The notes under the pieces are model-generated. The model did not search any database and was not told the DNA's origin. It was given only the letters and a program-made list of their open reading frames with translations. This document shows, one piece after another, positions 45,056 to 54,660 of a stretch of 64,000 nt of DNA. Both the position numbers and the translations under genes were made by a program. Each line of letters starts with the position of its first letter. The first letter of the stretch is position 1. Source of the stretch: Sorex araneus (lineage: Eukaryota; Chordata; Mammalia; Eulipotyphla; Soricidae); NCBI RefSeq assembly GCF_027595985.1, contig NC_073303.1, positions 26,793,347 to 26,857,346 on the forward strand. The letters are read 5' to 3'.

Positions 45056-45424
45056 GAGGGAGGGAGGAGGAGGCGACTCAGAGCGAATGACTTAAACTCA
45101 GCGCCTCTGGGGATGGCCCCAAAACCAGGGGGAGAGAAAAATAAACAGAGGAGAGGAAATGCTGCTTTTACCTATCACATGGCAAGAACTTAGGAATCGC
45201 AGTCGCCGGTGCCAGCAGTGCTTTGGCACTCGGAGCCCTCCCTGCGGCCGAGGGGAAGTGCTGAGCTGACCTTTCTGGAAAGCAGCTGAGCCACGTGGGG
45301 CGGCCTTTCTCATGACTGGGCCTCTGACGCGCCAGGCCCCTTCTAGGAATCTCCAACAGCCCCGGGAGAGGGGATAGAGGATTCTGTCCCAGAATCTGGA
45401 ATCCATCCTCAGTGATCACTGTTG

Positions 45425-45500
45425 GGCCGGGGATGTGGCTCAGTGGTAAAGCACGTGCCCCACATGCGTGAGACACGGGTCACTCCCCAGCACTGTCAGA
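45425..45500 (+). pseudogene. tRNA-Ala-like relic
   Basis: GGGGATGTGGCTCAGTGGTA then AAGCACGTGCCCCACATGCG follows tRNA-Ala closely through the D arm and anticodon stem (CGTGC pairs with GCGTG, allowing wobble). The A box TGGCTCAGTGG is perfect. The loop CCCACAT would give anticodon CAC and not an Ala one. The T arm (GGTCACTCCCC) and acceptor 3' strand are broken. It is either a decayed tRNA pseudogene or an ID-like SINE head, not a working tRNA. Confidence 0.5.
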
Positions 45501-45664
45501 AGCAGACAAAGGAAACGTCATCCTGCAAGCAAAGAAGTAAACGTGGTGCATGGGCAGCGGGAAGGAATTGCTGAAATAAAGCGGGTGAAGTGTCATAGCT
45601 GTTTTACAGGAATTAGGAGTTATCCTAATTCAGAAAAGAATGCTTTTTCTTTTCTTCGTCTTCT

Positions 45665-45842
45665 TCTTCTTTTTTTTTTTGCTTTTTGGGTCACACCCGG
45701 CAATGCACAGGGGTTACTCCTGGCTCTGCACTCAGGAATAACTCCCGGTGGTGCTCGGGGGACCATATGGGATGCTGGGATTCGAACCCGGGTCGGCTGC
45801 GTGCAAGGCAAATGCCCTACCCGCTGTGCTACTGCTCCAGCC
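45665..45842 (-). mobile_element. Young SINE
   Basis: T tract, GCTTTTTGGGTCACACCCGG, GGGATTCGAACCCGGGTCGG and CTACTGCTCCAGCC are present. Confidence 0.9.
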
Positions 45843-45989
45843 GCTCTTTTTTTTCTTAATACCAGGAACGGAACCCAGGGTCTCACACCAGCAAGGCAAA
45901 TGCTCTCCAGAGACACAAACTGTAGTCGTAGTTTTGGTCATAGTTCCAGTCATCATAGTTTCCTCATCCTCGTTCTCATCATAGGCCTT

Positions 45990-47041
45990 TAGGTTCTCTG
46001 GTTCTCTCACCCCTTATAGCATCACTGTATCACTGTCATCACTGTATCACTGTTGATCATCGAGTTGCTCGAGCGGGCGCCAGTAACATCTCCATTCGTC
46101 CTAGCCCTGAGATTTTAGCAGCCTCTCTTTACTCGCTCTTCCCAGCAGTGCCGCATTGGAGGGTCTTTCAGGGGAACGAGACCCTTATAGCACAGTTATA
46201 TAGAAATTATGAAGGGTGGGGGTACACATAGTTGGGGTCGAACATTGTCATAACAACAAACCGAGGTCAAGCCACTCCTTCAGGGGAAGTTCTAGAGGAT
46301 TAACTCAAGGACAAAATCTCCTCTGAGGGTTCAGCACTCCAGGTTTCGAGGAGATTCGCTCAAGGGCCGGATTCCATCCAGGGTGTATTGCTCTCTCCTT
46401 AGCTAGTAATCCATTTAAACAACCATAGTAAATTGACTTCTTATACTATTTCTAGTCACTTTGTATGAACACAGTAAGAGATACAGTAAGTTTAAAGGGT
46501 GGCTCTCCCTGGGGACATCTCGCTATATATCCCAGACTAAGTCCTCGGTCCGGGTTAGTCTTTCCTAACCCCAGCAGGGTCTTATTCAGTTCCTTATTCC
46601 CGACTCTGTGTGTGACAGAGTTTGTCCCATGACTGTGCTCTTAACTCATTATACTTCTGGGGCTTAGCTTGTCCCCTCTCGATGACAGGGTAGCTCACAG
46701 CTTGTCCTGGGTCCATCCAGTCTCTTCCTCGGGATTCTGCTCTTGGAGTGCTAGGAACTAAGGGCAACTGAGGTTTAAGTCAAGTAAATATGGATGCCCA
46801 GGAGTAAATATTATTTTGGAGTCATTTAACTCCCATGTTACCAAGCATAGCATGAACTCTCTTCCTGGTTCTATACAAAAAAGGACATTGCTAAACCATG
46901 CAAGTGACATAAAGGAAAGAGAAAAGCAAGATAGGGTTATTAGTGCTTGATGGAATTGGGTGTGCCTCAGGAGCACTGTTGTGGGAATAACTTAGTGACC
47001 TAAGCTCCCTGCAGGAGGAGCAAGGACAGTGTTATCCAACA
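45990..47041 (-). mobile_element. LTR-like element, copy 1 (incomplete)
   Basis: After removal of the SINE at 46022-46191 this matches copy 2 (50917-52144) over about 850 bases: TTATATAGAA, GGGTGGGGGTACACATAG, CTCCATTT-free body, AACCCCAGCAGGGTCTTA, AAGTAAATAT and the shared end TGTTATCCAACA at 47030-47041. On the minus strand it starts TGTTGGATAACA. The opposite end beyond the TATA region is not clearly homologous to copy 2, so this copy is truncated or diverged. No retroviral reading frame is attached. Confidence 0.7.
46022..46191 (-). mobile_element. SINE with a third kind of head and the composite tail
   Basis: Flanked by CCCTTATAGCA at 46011-46021 and 46192-46202. On the minus strand it begins TCTCGTTCCCCTGAAAGACC, with no tRNA-like A/B boxes of the SOR type. 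It ends with the composite-SINE tail GGAGATGTTACTGGCGCCCG ... GACAGTGATACAGTGA. It sits in an LTR copy. Confidence 0.8.
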
Positions 47042-47096
47042 CTATCAGCTACAACCCCCCCTTCCAAAATTTTTTTTTATCCGCAAATGACATGGA

Positions 47097-48150
47097 AAAT
47101 GCTAAAGATGGTGCAATAGTACATCAGGTAGGGCGTTTGCCTTGCACGCGGCTGATCTGCATTCAATCCCAGCATCCCCTATGGTCCCCAGACCACTACC
47201 AGGAGTAGTTCCTGACTGCAGAGCCAGGAGTAACCCCTGAGCATCGTCAGGTGTGGTTCAAAAATAAAAAATAAAATGAAATAAAATGCTGACGAGGGGC
47301 CTGAAAGATAGTACAGTGGGTAGGAAAAACCCTGCGTGCCGCTGACTGTGACCCCTCAGCCCCCAGATATACGCCGAAGAGGGCTGGAGAGACAGTACAT
47401 GGTTCAGATGCTCGCCTGCTTTGTGGGCGATGCCAGTTTGATCCCTAGCACCACATGGGGTCCCCTGAACACGATCAGGAGAGACTCCAGTGCAGAGCCA
47501 AGTAGTAAGCCCTGAGCACCACTGGGTGTGACAACAAAATCCACATAAATAATAATAATAAAAAAAGCTCAAGGAGGGCCAGAGCAGTAGCACAGCAGGA
47601 AGGGCGTTTGCCTTGCATGAGACCAACCCGGGTTCAATCCCCGGCATCCCATATGGTCCCCGAGCACCGTCACGAGTAATTCCTGAGTGCAAAGCCAGGA
47701 GGAACCCCTGAGCATCTTCAGGTGTGACCCAAAAAACTGAAAAAAGAAAAAAAAAGAAAAATTGCTCAATGGACCAGAGAGGTGGCTCAGTGGACCGAGT
47801 GCAGCCTTGTACGCAGGAGGCCTGGGTTTCGGCCTGGAACCACACGGTCTCCCAGTCATGCCAGTGTGGCCCCAAAATCTCCATAGGCGATGCCAGGGAT
47901 CAAACCCAGGTCTGCCGCATGCAAGGCGGGCACCTTCCCACTGTCCTATTGCTCCAGCCCCTGCAGCCCAGTCATTCATGTGAGATCATGTTAAAGAATA
48001 CACGAAAGCAGTCCTGGGGCCAGGGAGATGGTGCAAGGGGTAGAGAGAGCACGCGCCTGAGTCAGACCCCAGGACTGCGTGGTCCCAGGGACCCAGGGAC
48101 AGAGCCCAGAGCAGCCCCTGAGCACCACTAGGTGTGGCCCCCGAGTGTAA
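47097..48150. mobile_element. Dense run of SINEs
   Basis: Plus-strand copies lie at about 47097-47275, 47297-47360, 47380-47545, 47577-47760 (the youngest: GGGCCAGAGCAGTAGCACAG, GGTTCAATCCCC, A tail), 47770-47880 and 48013-48150. A minus-strand head fragment is at 47884-47962. Little non-repeat DNA is left. Confidence 0.7.
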
Positions 48151-48370
48151 GGCCACCTGGGGAAGTGGCTTTAAGAGAGATTTTCTTCCTGGTGTGGTGC
48201 GGACTTCCCCTGCCTGCGGGATCTGGATGCGAAGGCTGATTGGGTGGCCTGGAGCTGGGAGGTCTCGGAAAGGGTCCGAGCTGGAGGAAACAGAAGCTGT
48301 TGGAGAGGGCAAGAGGCCCCTGGCCAGGCAGCAAGGAGGGGCTGGTCTCGATTCCTCACCATCTCCGCGA

Positions 48371-48595
48371 TGTGGGACCCCCAGCTCCTGTCTCTAATGT
48401 GAGCCCCCCAGCTCCCGTCTCTGATGTGAGACCCCCCCAGCTCCCATCTTTGCAATGTGAGCCCCCCAGCTCCCGTCTCTGTGATGTGGGACCCCCTGCT
48501 CCTGTCTCTAATGTGGGACCCACCGGCTCCCCTCTCTGTGATGTGAGGCCCCCAGCTCCCATCTCTGTGAGTGGGACCCCCCAACTCCACACCAG
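48371..48595 (+). repeat. About 30-bp minisatellite
   Basis: Seven to eight imperfect units of the form CCCCCAGCTCC(C/T)GTCTCT + (A/G/C-rich)ATGTGAG, differing in length by a few bases. Confidence 0.88.
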
Positions 48596-48619
48596 GCTCC
48601 TGTTGAGATGTTCTGTTTG

Positions 48620-48782
48620 CTTTTACTTGGGGGTCACACCCGCAGTGCCCAGGGCTTACTCCTGGCTCTGCACTCAGGGATCACTCCTGATGGTTCTCGG
48701 GGGAACATAGAAGTTGTAGGGATCGAACCCAGGTCGGTCATGTGCAAAGCAAGCGCCCTGCCCGCTGTTCTCTCTCTGGCCG
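48620..48782 (-). mobile_element. SINE
   Basis: GGGGGTCACACCCGCAGTGC and GGGATCGAACCCAGGTCGGT are present. The head is worn (TTCTCTCTCTGGCC). Confidence 0.75.
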
Positions 48783-48944
48783 CATGCCCAGCCTCTGAGC
48801 TCTCTGTGAGTTAGTGTTGAAAGTTTCGGCTGTGGGGATTCTTCTGCCACTCTCAGGCCTGGGGGGGGACAATGTCATTCTGGTGGCGGCCCCTGAGGAG
48901 TTCTGCGAGGGTGGCTGGGGTGATTTCAAATCCTGTCCGCTTCC

Positions 48945-49067
48945 CTAGCACCCCACCAGCAGTAACCCCCAAGCACAGAACCGGAAGTAAGCCCTGAGCA
49001 CAGTCTCCAGGGTGTGTCCAAACGGTGCCCTCTGCAGCGCGCGCACACACACACACACACACACACG
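48945..49067 (+). repeat. SINE fragment and (CA)n
   Basis: 48945-49023 is a SINE body fragment (AGCACAGAACCGGAAGTAAG). 49039-49067 is GCGCG(CA)n. Confidence 0.65.
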
Positions 49068-49149
49068 CAAGTAACCAAGGAAAAAATCTTGTTTGGGGTG
49101 GGGAGGTTGTACAGGCCTTAGGGCCTGACCCAGGTTTAATTTTTTTTTA

Positions 49150-49320
49150 TTTTTGCTTTTGGGGTCACACCTGGCGATGCTCAGGGGTTACTCCTGGCTC
49201 TCTTCACTCAGGAATTACTCCTGGTGGTGCCCAGGGGACAACATGGGATGCTGGGACTCGAACCCGGGTCGGCCGCATGCAAGGCAAACACCCTACCCGC
49301 TGTGCTATCACTCCAGCCCT
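49150..49320 (-). mobile_element. Young SINE
   Basis: GCTTTTGGGGTCACACCTGG, GGGACTCGAACCCGGGTCGG and CTATCACTCCAGCC are present. Confidence 0.9.
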
Positions 49321-49367
49321 AAATTTTTTTAAAAAATTGTATATTATTATTATTATTACTTTTTATC

Positions 49368-49490
49368 CACGGCAGAGCCTAGCAAGCTACCCATGGAGTA
49401 TTCGATATGCGAAAGACAGTAACACGTCTCACAATGGAGACGTTACTGGTGCCCGCTCAATTTGATGAACAACGGGACGGCAGTACTACA
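49368..49490 (+). mobile_element. 5'-truncated composite SINE, plus orientation
   Basis: It begins in the composite body (CACGGCAGAGCCTAGCAAGC) and ends GGCAGTACTACAGTGCA. It lies between two (ATT)n runs, the likely A/T-rich target. Confidence 0.8.
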
Positions 49491-49659
49491 GTGCATTATT
49501 ATTATTATTTTTATTGACCCATATTTGATCCCAGCACAAACCCCAACTTGTCCTTGGGCCCTCCTGATTGGCCGAGTCTCACCAGGAGGGGCCCCTGGGG
49601 CCCCTGAGCCTTCCTCCACCAAAATTTACTTAATTAAATAAAAAGGAAAAGAATGTTGT

Positions 49660-49825
49660 CCTGGTCTGAGATAGTACAGCAGTGGGGAGGGTGCTTGCCT
49701 TGCATGCAACTGACCCGGGTTCGATCCCCGACATCCCATATGGTCCCTGAGCACTGCCAGGAGTGATCCCTGAGCGTAGAGCCAGAAGCGCCCGAATTAC
49801 CTGCTGGGTGTGGCTCCTCCCTAAG
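49660..49825 (+). mobile_element. SINE
   Basis: GAGATAGTACAGCAGTGGGG, perfect GGTTCGATCCCC and CTGCTGGGTGTGGCTCC are present. Confidence 0.75.
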
Positions 49826-50209
49826 AGCCCCCCGAGCCCAGCAGGCTGAGCACGTGCGTTTACTCAGGAGACCTGGGTTCCACCTCCGAGCCCCACTGGG
49901 AGTGACCCCCCAATCACCAGTCTGGGTGTAGTACTGAGCCTTGCCAGTACTAGTCCGAGACAAGTCAAAATGGAGGCAAGAAAGGTTGTGCAGGTCGTGC
50001 CCAGTCTGCACGCAGGTCTCGGGTCGGATCCCTGACACCCTCCCTGGCACTGTTGGGTGATCCTCAGTGCCCCGAGGGTGCCAGCCCTGGGGGTCCCTGC
50101 CAGCAGGAAGCTTCGCCTCAGCAGGAAGCTGGGGTCAGCTTTGTCACTGATTGAGGTTGTGGTGCCCAGCGTCCTTGGCCCTCTGGGGGGGGACACGGAC
50201 ATCTGCACT

Positions 50210-50345
50210 TTTTACTTATTTTTGCATCACACCCAGTGATGCTCAGGGGTACTCCTGGCTCATGCACTCGGGAATTACCCCTGGCGGTGCTCGGGGACCG
50301 TGTGGGATGCTGGGGCTGGAACCTGGGTGAGGCATGTCCAAGGGA
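50210..50345 (-). mobile_element. 3'-side SINE fragment
   Basis: TTTGCATCACACCCAGTGAT to GGGGCTGGAACCTGGGTGAG. The B box is damaged and the head is lost. Confidence 0.7.
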
Positions 50346-50384
50346 ATCTCCCCCTCATCCACCCCTTTAAAATTAAAGATCCCC

Positions 50385-50784
50385 GGGGCTGGAGTGATAG
50401 CACAGCGGGTAGGGCGTTTGCCTTGCACGCGGCCTACCCAGGTTCGATTCCCAGCATCCCATATGGTCCCCTGAGCACCACCAGGGGTAATTCCTGAGTG
50501 CAGAGCCAGGAGTGACCCCTGTGCATTGCTGGGTGTGACCCAAAAAGCAATAAATAAATAAATAAAAATTAAATTAAATTAAAGATTCCTTCTTGCGGGC
50601 CGGAGAGACAGCCCAGCGGGTAAAGCGCTTTCTTCTCCGTGTGGCGGGTCTGGGTTCAGTCTGCAGCACTGCGTATGGCCCCGAGTTCCGGCAGGAGAGA
50701 CATCCAGAACAGAGCCAGGGGGAAGGCCTGGGCACCGCTGGGTGTGGCCCCACCTACCACCCACCCCTGCAAAAAAAAAAAAAT
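50385..50784 (+). mobile_element. Young SINE followed by an old one
   Basis: 50385-50565 is near consensus with a CAATAAATAAATAAATAAAAA tail. Flanks AAATTAAAGATCCC / AAATTAAAGATTCC look like its target duplication. 50598-50784 is an older copy (GGGCCGGAGAGACAGCCCAG) with a 13-base A tail. Confidence 0.85.
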
Positions 50785-50831
50785 CCTCTGACTTAAAACG
50801 CCTATGATGTGTCTGATCACGCCACTGAAGC

Positions 50832-50916
50832 TTTTTGTTTTGTTTTGGGGCCACATCTGGCAGTGCTCAGGGCTTGCTCCAGAAGGGGCTCAGGAGACCA
50901 TGCGGGTGCTGGGGGA
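50832..50916 (-). mobile_element. Old SINE, tail-side half (split by an LTR)
   Basis: GGGGCCACATCTGGCAGTGC to GCGGGTGCTGGGGGA on the + strand. Its continuation is at 52145-52214. Confidence 0.75.
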
Positions 50917-52144
50917 TGGGTTCAAAGTGTGGGTGTGTGAGGCGTGCGTTCAGGGGCTGAGAACCGCCTCCCATCACCGGCCCACGGAGATGAACAGAGG
51001 AACGGGGAACCGAGGAACAGAACCATGGGCTGGCTGGTAATCAGTGGCCGTTTATTCCATCCTACTTCTCTCTCACAGCACAGGAGCACAGTAGTCCCGT
51101 TGTTCATCGGTTTGCTCGTATGGGCACCAGTAACGTCTCACAATGGAGTTGTGAGACTTCTTGTCACTGTTTTTGGCCCATAGCGCCTCTGCCATAGCGG
51201 GTGAGATACTCTCGGTAGCTTGCCGGGCTCTCCGAGAGGGGCAGAGGAATCGAACCCAGGTCGGCCACGTGCTAGGCAAACACCCTACACGCTGTGCTAT
51301 GGCTCCAGCCCGACTTCTCTCTCACAGCGTAGTTATATAGAAATCGTGAAGGGTGGGGGTACACATAGGCAGGCTGGACACTATCATAACAATAAACAGA
51401 TGTAAAGCCCCTCCTTCAAGGGAAGTTCTTCTAGGAGATGAACTCAGGGACAAAATCTCCTCTGGGGGTTCAGTGTTCTAGATTAGTAGGAGACCCGCTC
51501 AAGGGCGGGATGCCATCCAGGGTGTATTGCTTCCTCCTTCCCTTCGCTAGTAATCCGCTTAAACAATCATACTGAACGCTGATATCTCTAGTCATTCTGT
51601 ATGAACACAGGGAGAGATATATTAAGCTCAAAGAGTGGCTCTTCTGGGGACATCTCGCCATACATCCCAGGTCGGGTTAGTCTTTCCCAACCCCAGCAGG
51701 GTCTTTATTCAGTTACCTCTTTTTGGGTCATGACCGAGTTTGTCCCATGACTGTGCTCTAAACTCAGTATATTTCTTATGGCGCTTAGCTTGTCCCTTTC
51801 CATGCCAGGGTCCATCCAATCCCTTGTCAGGACCCTCCTTTTAGAGGTGTTAGGACGTAAGGGCAGCTGAGGCTTAAGGCAAGTAAATATGACGGATGCC
51901 CAGGAGTAACTATTATTTGGAGTGAGTTAACTCCCATGTTATAAAAGCATAGCATCAACTGTCTTCCTGTGTCTATACAAAAAGAACATTGCTAAACCAT
52001 GCAAAGAAATAGAAGAGGAAAAAGCAATATAGAATTAGGAGTGCCTGATGGAACTGGGTGGGCCTTGGGAGCACTGTGATGGGAGTAACTCAATAAACCT
52101 AAACTCTGCGCAGGAGGAGCAAGACAAACCAATGTTATCCAACA
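50917..52144 (-). mobile_element. Solo LTR-like element, copy 2
   Basis: The element begins TG and ends CA (minus-strand start TGTTGGATAACA). It lies inside an older SINE, with TGGGGGA / TCGGGGA (6 of 7) at the junctions. Without the SINE at 51080-51312 and its duplication it is about 980 bases. On the minus strand a TATATAA (51333-51339) is followed by AATAAA (51051-51056), 28 bases further on once the insertion is removed. These are LTR hallmarks. No internal retroviral genes were found next to it. Confidence 0.7.
51080..51312 (-). mobile_element. Composite SINE inside the LTR, perfect 16-bp duplication
   Basis: Flanks ACTTCTCTCTCACAGC at 51064-51079 and 51313-51328. The minus-strand head GGGCTGGAGCCATAGCACAG and GGTTCGATTCC lead into the composite body. 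The far end is short (ACGGGACTACTGTGC). Confidence 0.95.
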
Positions 52145-52214
52145 TCGGGGATCAAATCTGAGTCTGCTGCATGAAAAGCAAGCGCCCTACCCACTGTACT
52201 CTCTCTCTGGCCCC
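52145..52214 (-). mobile_element. Old SINE, head-side half
   Basis: GGGGATCAAATCTGAGTCTG to CTCTCTCTGGCCCC completes the SINE cut at 50916. Confidence 0.75.
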
Positions 52215-52271
52215 TCACAGGAAGCCTGATGGGCTTTAGTTTCCCAGCAGGAGGCTGTTCAAAGCCTTCTC

Positions 52272-52372
52272 CTGTATCCCTGAGCACTGCCAGGAGTGAT
52301 TCCTGAGTGCAGAGCCAGGAGTAACCCCTGAGCATGGCAGGGCACAGCCCCCAAACAAAACAAAAACATCAC
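52272..52372 (+). mobile_element. 5'-truncated SINE
   Basis: It starts at CCCTGAGCACTGCCAGGAGT and ends AGCCCCCAAACAAAACAAAA. Confidence 0.8.
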
Positions 52373-52504
52373 CCCCAGCTTCTGCCAGGTGCGGTCACTA
52401 GGAAATGGGGGTGGTGGGAAGCAGGGGGGTTGCTCTCTCTGGGACACAGCTGGGAGGTGGCGGCGCTCCCTGCCCCCCCCTCCAGGCTGTCACCCCGGGG
52501 TGGG

Positions 52505-52505
<1 letters not shown>

Positions 52506-52539
<34 letters not shown>

Positions 52540-52549
52540 CGCACACGCA
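52506..52549 (+). repeat. (GT)n(CG) repeat
   Basis: About 13 GT units are followed by GCGCGCGTGCGCACACGC, all alternating purine-pyrimidine. Confidence 0.9.
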
Positions 52550-53027
52550 GGGGGGGACAGCTGTTCCTTTCATCTGCGCCCTGCTGCTCAGAGCTGAGCT
52601 GAGCTGGGAGGAGACCCATTTGAGCATCTCAGGGGTCATGTCATCCCCATCTCCAAACACCACCCCTATCTCCTCTCCGCCCCCCCCCCCCGCCCCGCCT
52701 TGCTCAGGGGGGTCTGAAATCCCCCCATTACACTCATGTTTGCTTTCCAAGCCAGAAATCACACTTTCAAATCTATCCCCCGGGTGTTCCGGGGGCGGAG
52801 AACTGAGGCACAAGCCATCTGCCTCCCGGGGAGAGCCCACCGCCAGGCTCTGCTCCTCTGCAGGGGGCCCCCCCAGCCATCCCCCACCCCCGTCACCCCC
52901 TGGTGATCCAGGCTCCCTCTAAACAACCTCAGCCCCCAGGGCTGTGGAGCCTCCCTGCCTTGGCCCCGGGGAGGGGAGTCGAACCAGCTGACGCTGGGGC
53001 TTGGAGGAAAAGAGCCCGGGCCAGGTG

Positions 53028-53115
53028 CTCGTGCTAGGTCCCCGTGCTAGGTGCCCGAGCTAGGTGCCGGTGCTAGGTCCCCGTGCTAGGTGCCCGGGCC
53101 AGGTCCCCGTCCCCG
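53028..53115 (+). repeat. 12-bp minisatellite
   Basis: About seven units of GTGCTAGGTCCC and variants (GAGCTAGGTGCC, GGGCCAGGTCCC). Confidence 0.85.
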
Positions 53116-53199
53116 ACCCGCCCACAGAGGTGCAAGGTGCCGACCCCTGCTTCGGGGATCGGCAGGGCACGGCCCCCAAACAAAACATCTGCTCAGGGC

Positions 53200-53560
53200 A
53201 GCCACGGGGATCACCCTGGAGGGGGCCCCCCGCTAAGCCGGTCTCAGACCCGCCGCCCCCAGGGGAGCCCAGCCCCGGGGCGGGGGCTGCAGAACACCGA
53301 GCACCCCGCCCCTCCCCGCCGGTCTCCTCCCGCTCCCCGGGCGGCTGCGGCGCCGCACAGACGACGAAGACCCGCAGGAACCCGCCGGGGTCTGGGGTCT
53401 GCACGCCTCCCCCGCGGGTCCGCGCCGCAAACAGCCCCGGCCGCGTTTCCTTCCAGGTGAAAGGGCAGGTCGCGGCGGGGGAGGCCGCGGAGGCTGCCGG
53501 GAACTGTAGTCTTTCCCGGACGGCCCCGCCCCCGGGGGTCACGGCGCTGGCCTTGGTCCT
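53200..53560. promoter_or_regulatory. CpG island with a ZNF143-type motif
   Basis: CpG-rich DNA without repeats contains GGGAACTGTAGT at 53499-53510, the reverse complement of ACTACAGTTCCC. That is the SBS motif bound by ZNF143/THAP11 in many TATA-less promoters. GC boxes (CCCCGCCCC) are at about 53524. A transcript start here is inferred; direction is unknown. Confidence 0.5.
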
Positions 53561-54479
53561 CGGCCCTGGGGTGGCCCCCAAGGACAGAGCTGGGGGTTAC
53601 CTCGTGGCCCCAAGCCCAGGCACGTGCGCACACACTGTGTTGGGGGACCCTGGGGAGGGTCGCGCTGGTGGGTAGGGGGACAGAGCCGTGTCCACGCACA
53701 CGGATGCAGTGAGGGCGGTGGCAGGTCCAGACCCCGGGACAGCGGGGACAGCCCCGCCCGCCCCCCCAGGTGGTCATCCATCCTCTCCAGTGAGAGCCCT
53801 TCGCGTGCTGGTCATCCATCCTCTCCCGCTCTCATCTCCCGCGCCCCCTTCTCTTCCCAGCCGCCCCCAGCATCACCTCCACCGCCGCCCCTCACTCCTG
53901 TCTCCCCATCCCCGCCCTGGGCCCGCGCCCCGCGGCGTGGAAGCCGCACCCGCGTGGCTTGTGATGGGAGAGCTCGGCCGGATGCACCCGCTCAAGACTG
54001 GCCCGGGCTCATCCCAGCACCCCTAGGCCCCCCACCCGCCCCCCACCAAGTTTGCACCCCTCCCTCAGCTGCTTTCCCCCTCCCCCCCGCCGTGGCCGCT
54101 GCCCCTCGGGCCCCCCCAGTTGCGGCTTCTCTGCCACCTTCCCTCGCGCCTGCTCCCTCCCAGGTGCCGCCGCCTGCCCCGCCATCCCCTACCACCTTGA
54201 TTTCATTATTTATTTTGTCTTTATTTCTGGGCGACGCCGCTGGGAGAACGGAGCTATTCCTGGCTCAGTGCTTGAAAGTGACTCAGTGCTGGGAGACCGG
54301 TGGGGGGTGATGCGACGGACCCCGGGGCTCCCCCAGACAGAGTGAAGCAGGCAGGCAGGGAGGAGGGGCCCTTGGGGGGAATCTCCGACCCAGGGACGCT
54401 CAAGGGACAGTCCAGCAGCCCCGCCCCTGGCAGAGGGACACCCGGGGGAAGACTCGCTAATATCACTTTTTTCTTTTTC

Positions 54480-54660
54480 AGTTTAACCAAAACGCTTTAT
54501 CATGTTTAGCAAGAACATCCTTTCATTTTCTATTCTTGACATAATTTTTAATTCTTTGCAGTGGAACCAAAACCTCTCTCTGTGTCCTCCAAAACTTGAA
54601 CTTCTTCTATTTCTGCATTAAAAAAAGAAACGTGTTCACAAATGAGCTGTGTGATTCGGG
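54480..54660 (-). other. A-rich segment following the U6 relic
   Basis: In the sense of the U6 copy, about 180 bases of AT-rich, non-SINE sequence follow and end in GAAAAAGAAAAAAG. A chimeric retrocopy (U6 joined to a second RNA by template switching) would look like this. The partner was not identified. Confidence 0.35.

Noticed and set aside
45425-45500. Functional tRNA gene
   Set aside because: The T arm and acceptor 3' strand do not pair, the anticodon would not match the Ala body, and no T-run terminator follows.
47042-50831. Internal part of a provirus between the two LTR copies
   Set aside because: The interval is filled with SINEs and minisatellite DNA. I saw no primer-binding site or frame for retroviral proteins, so two solo LTRs are the simpler reading.
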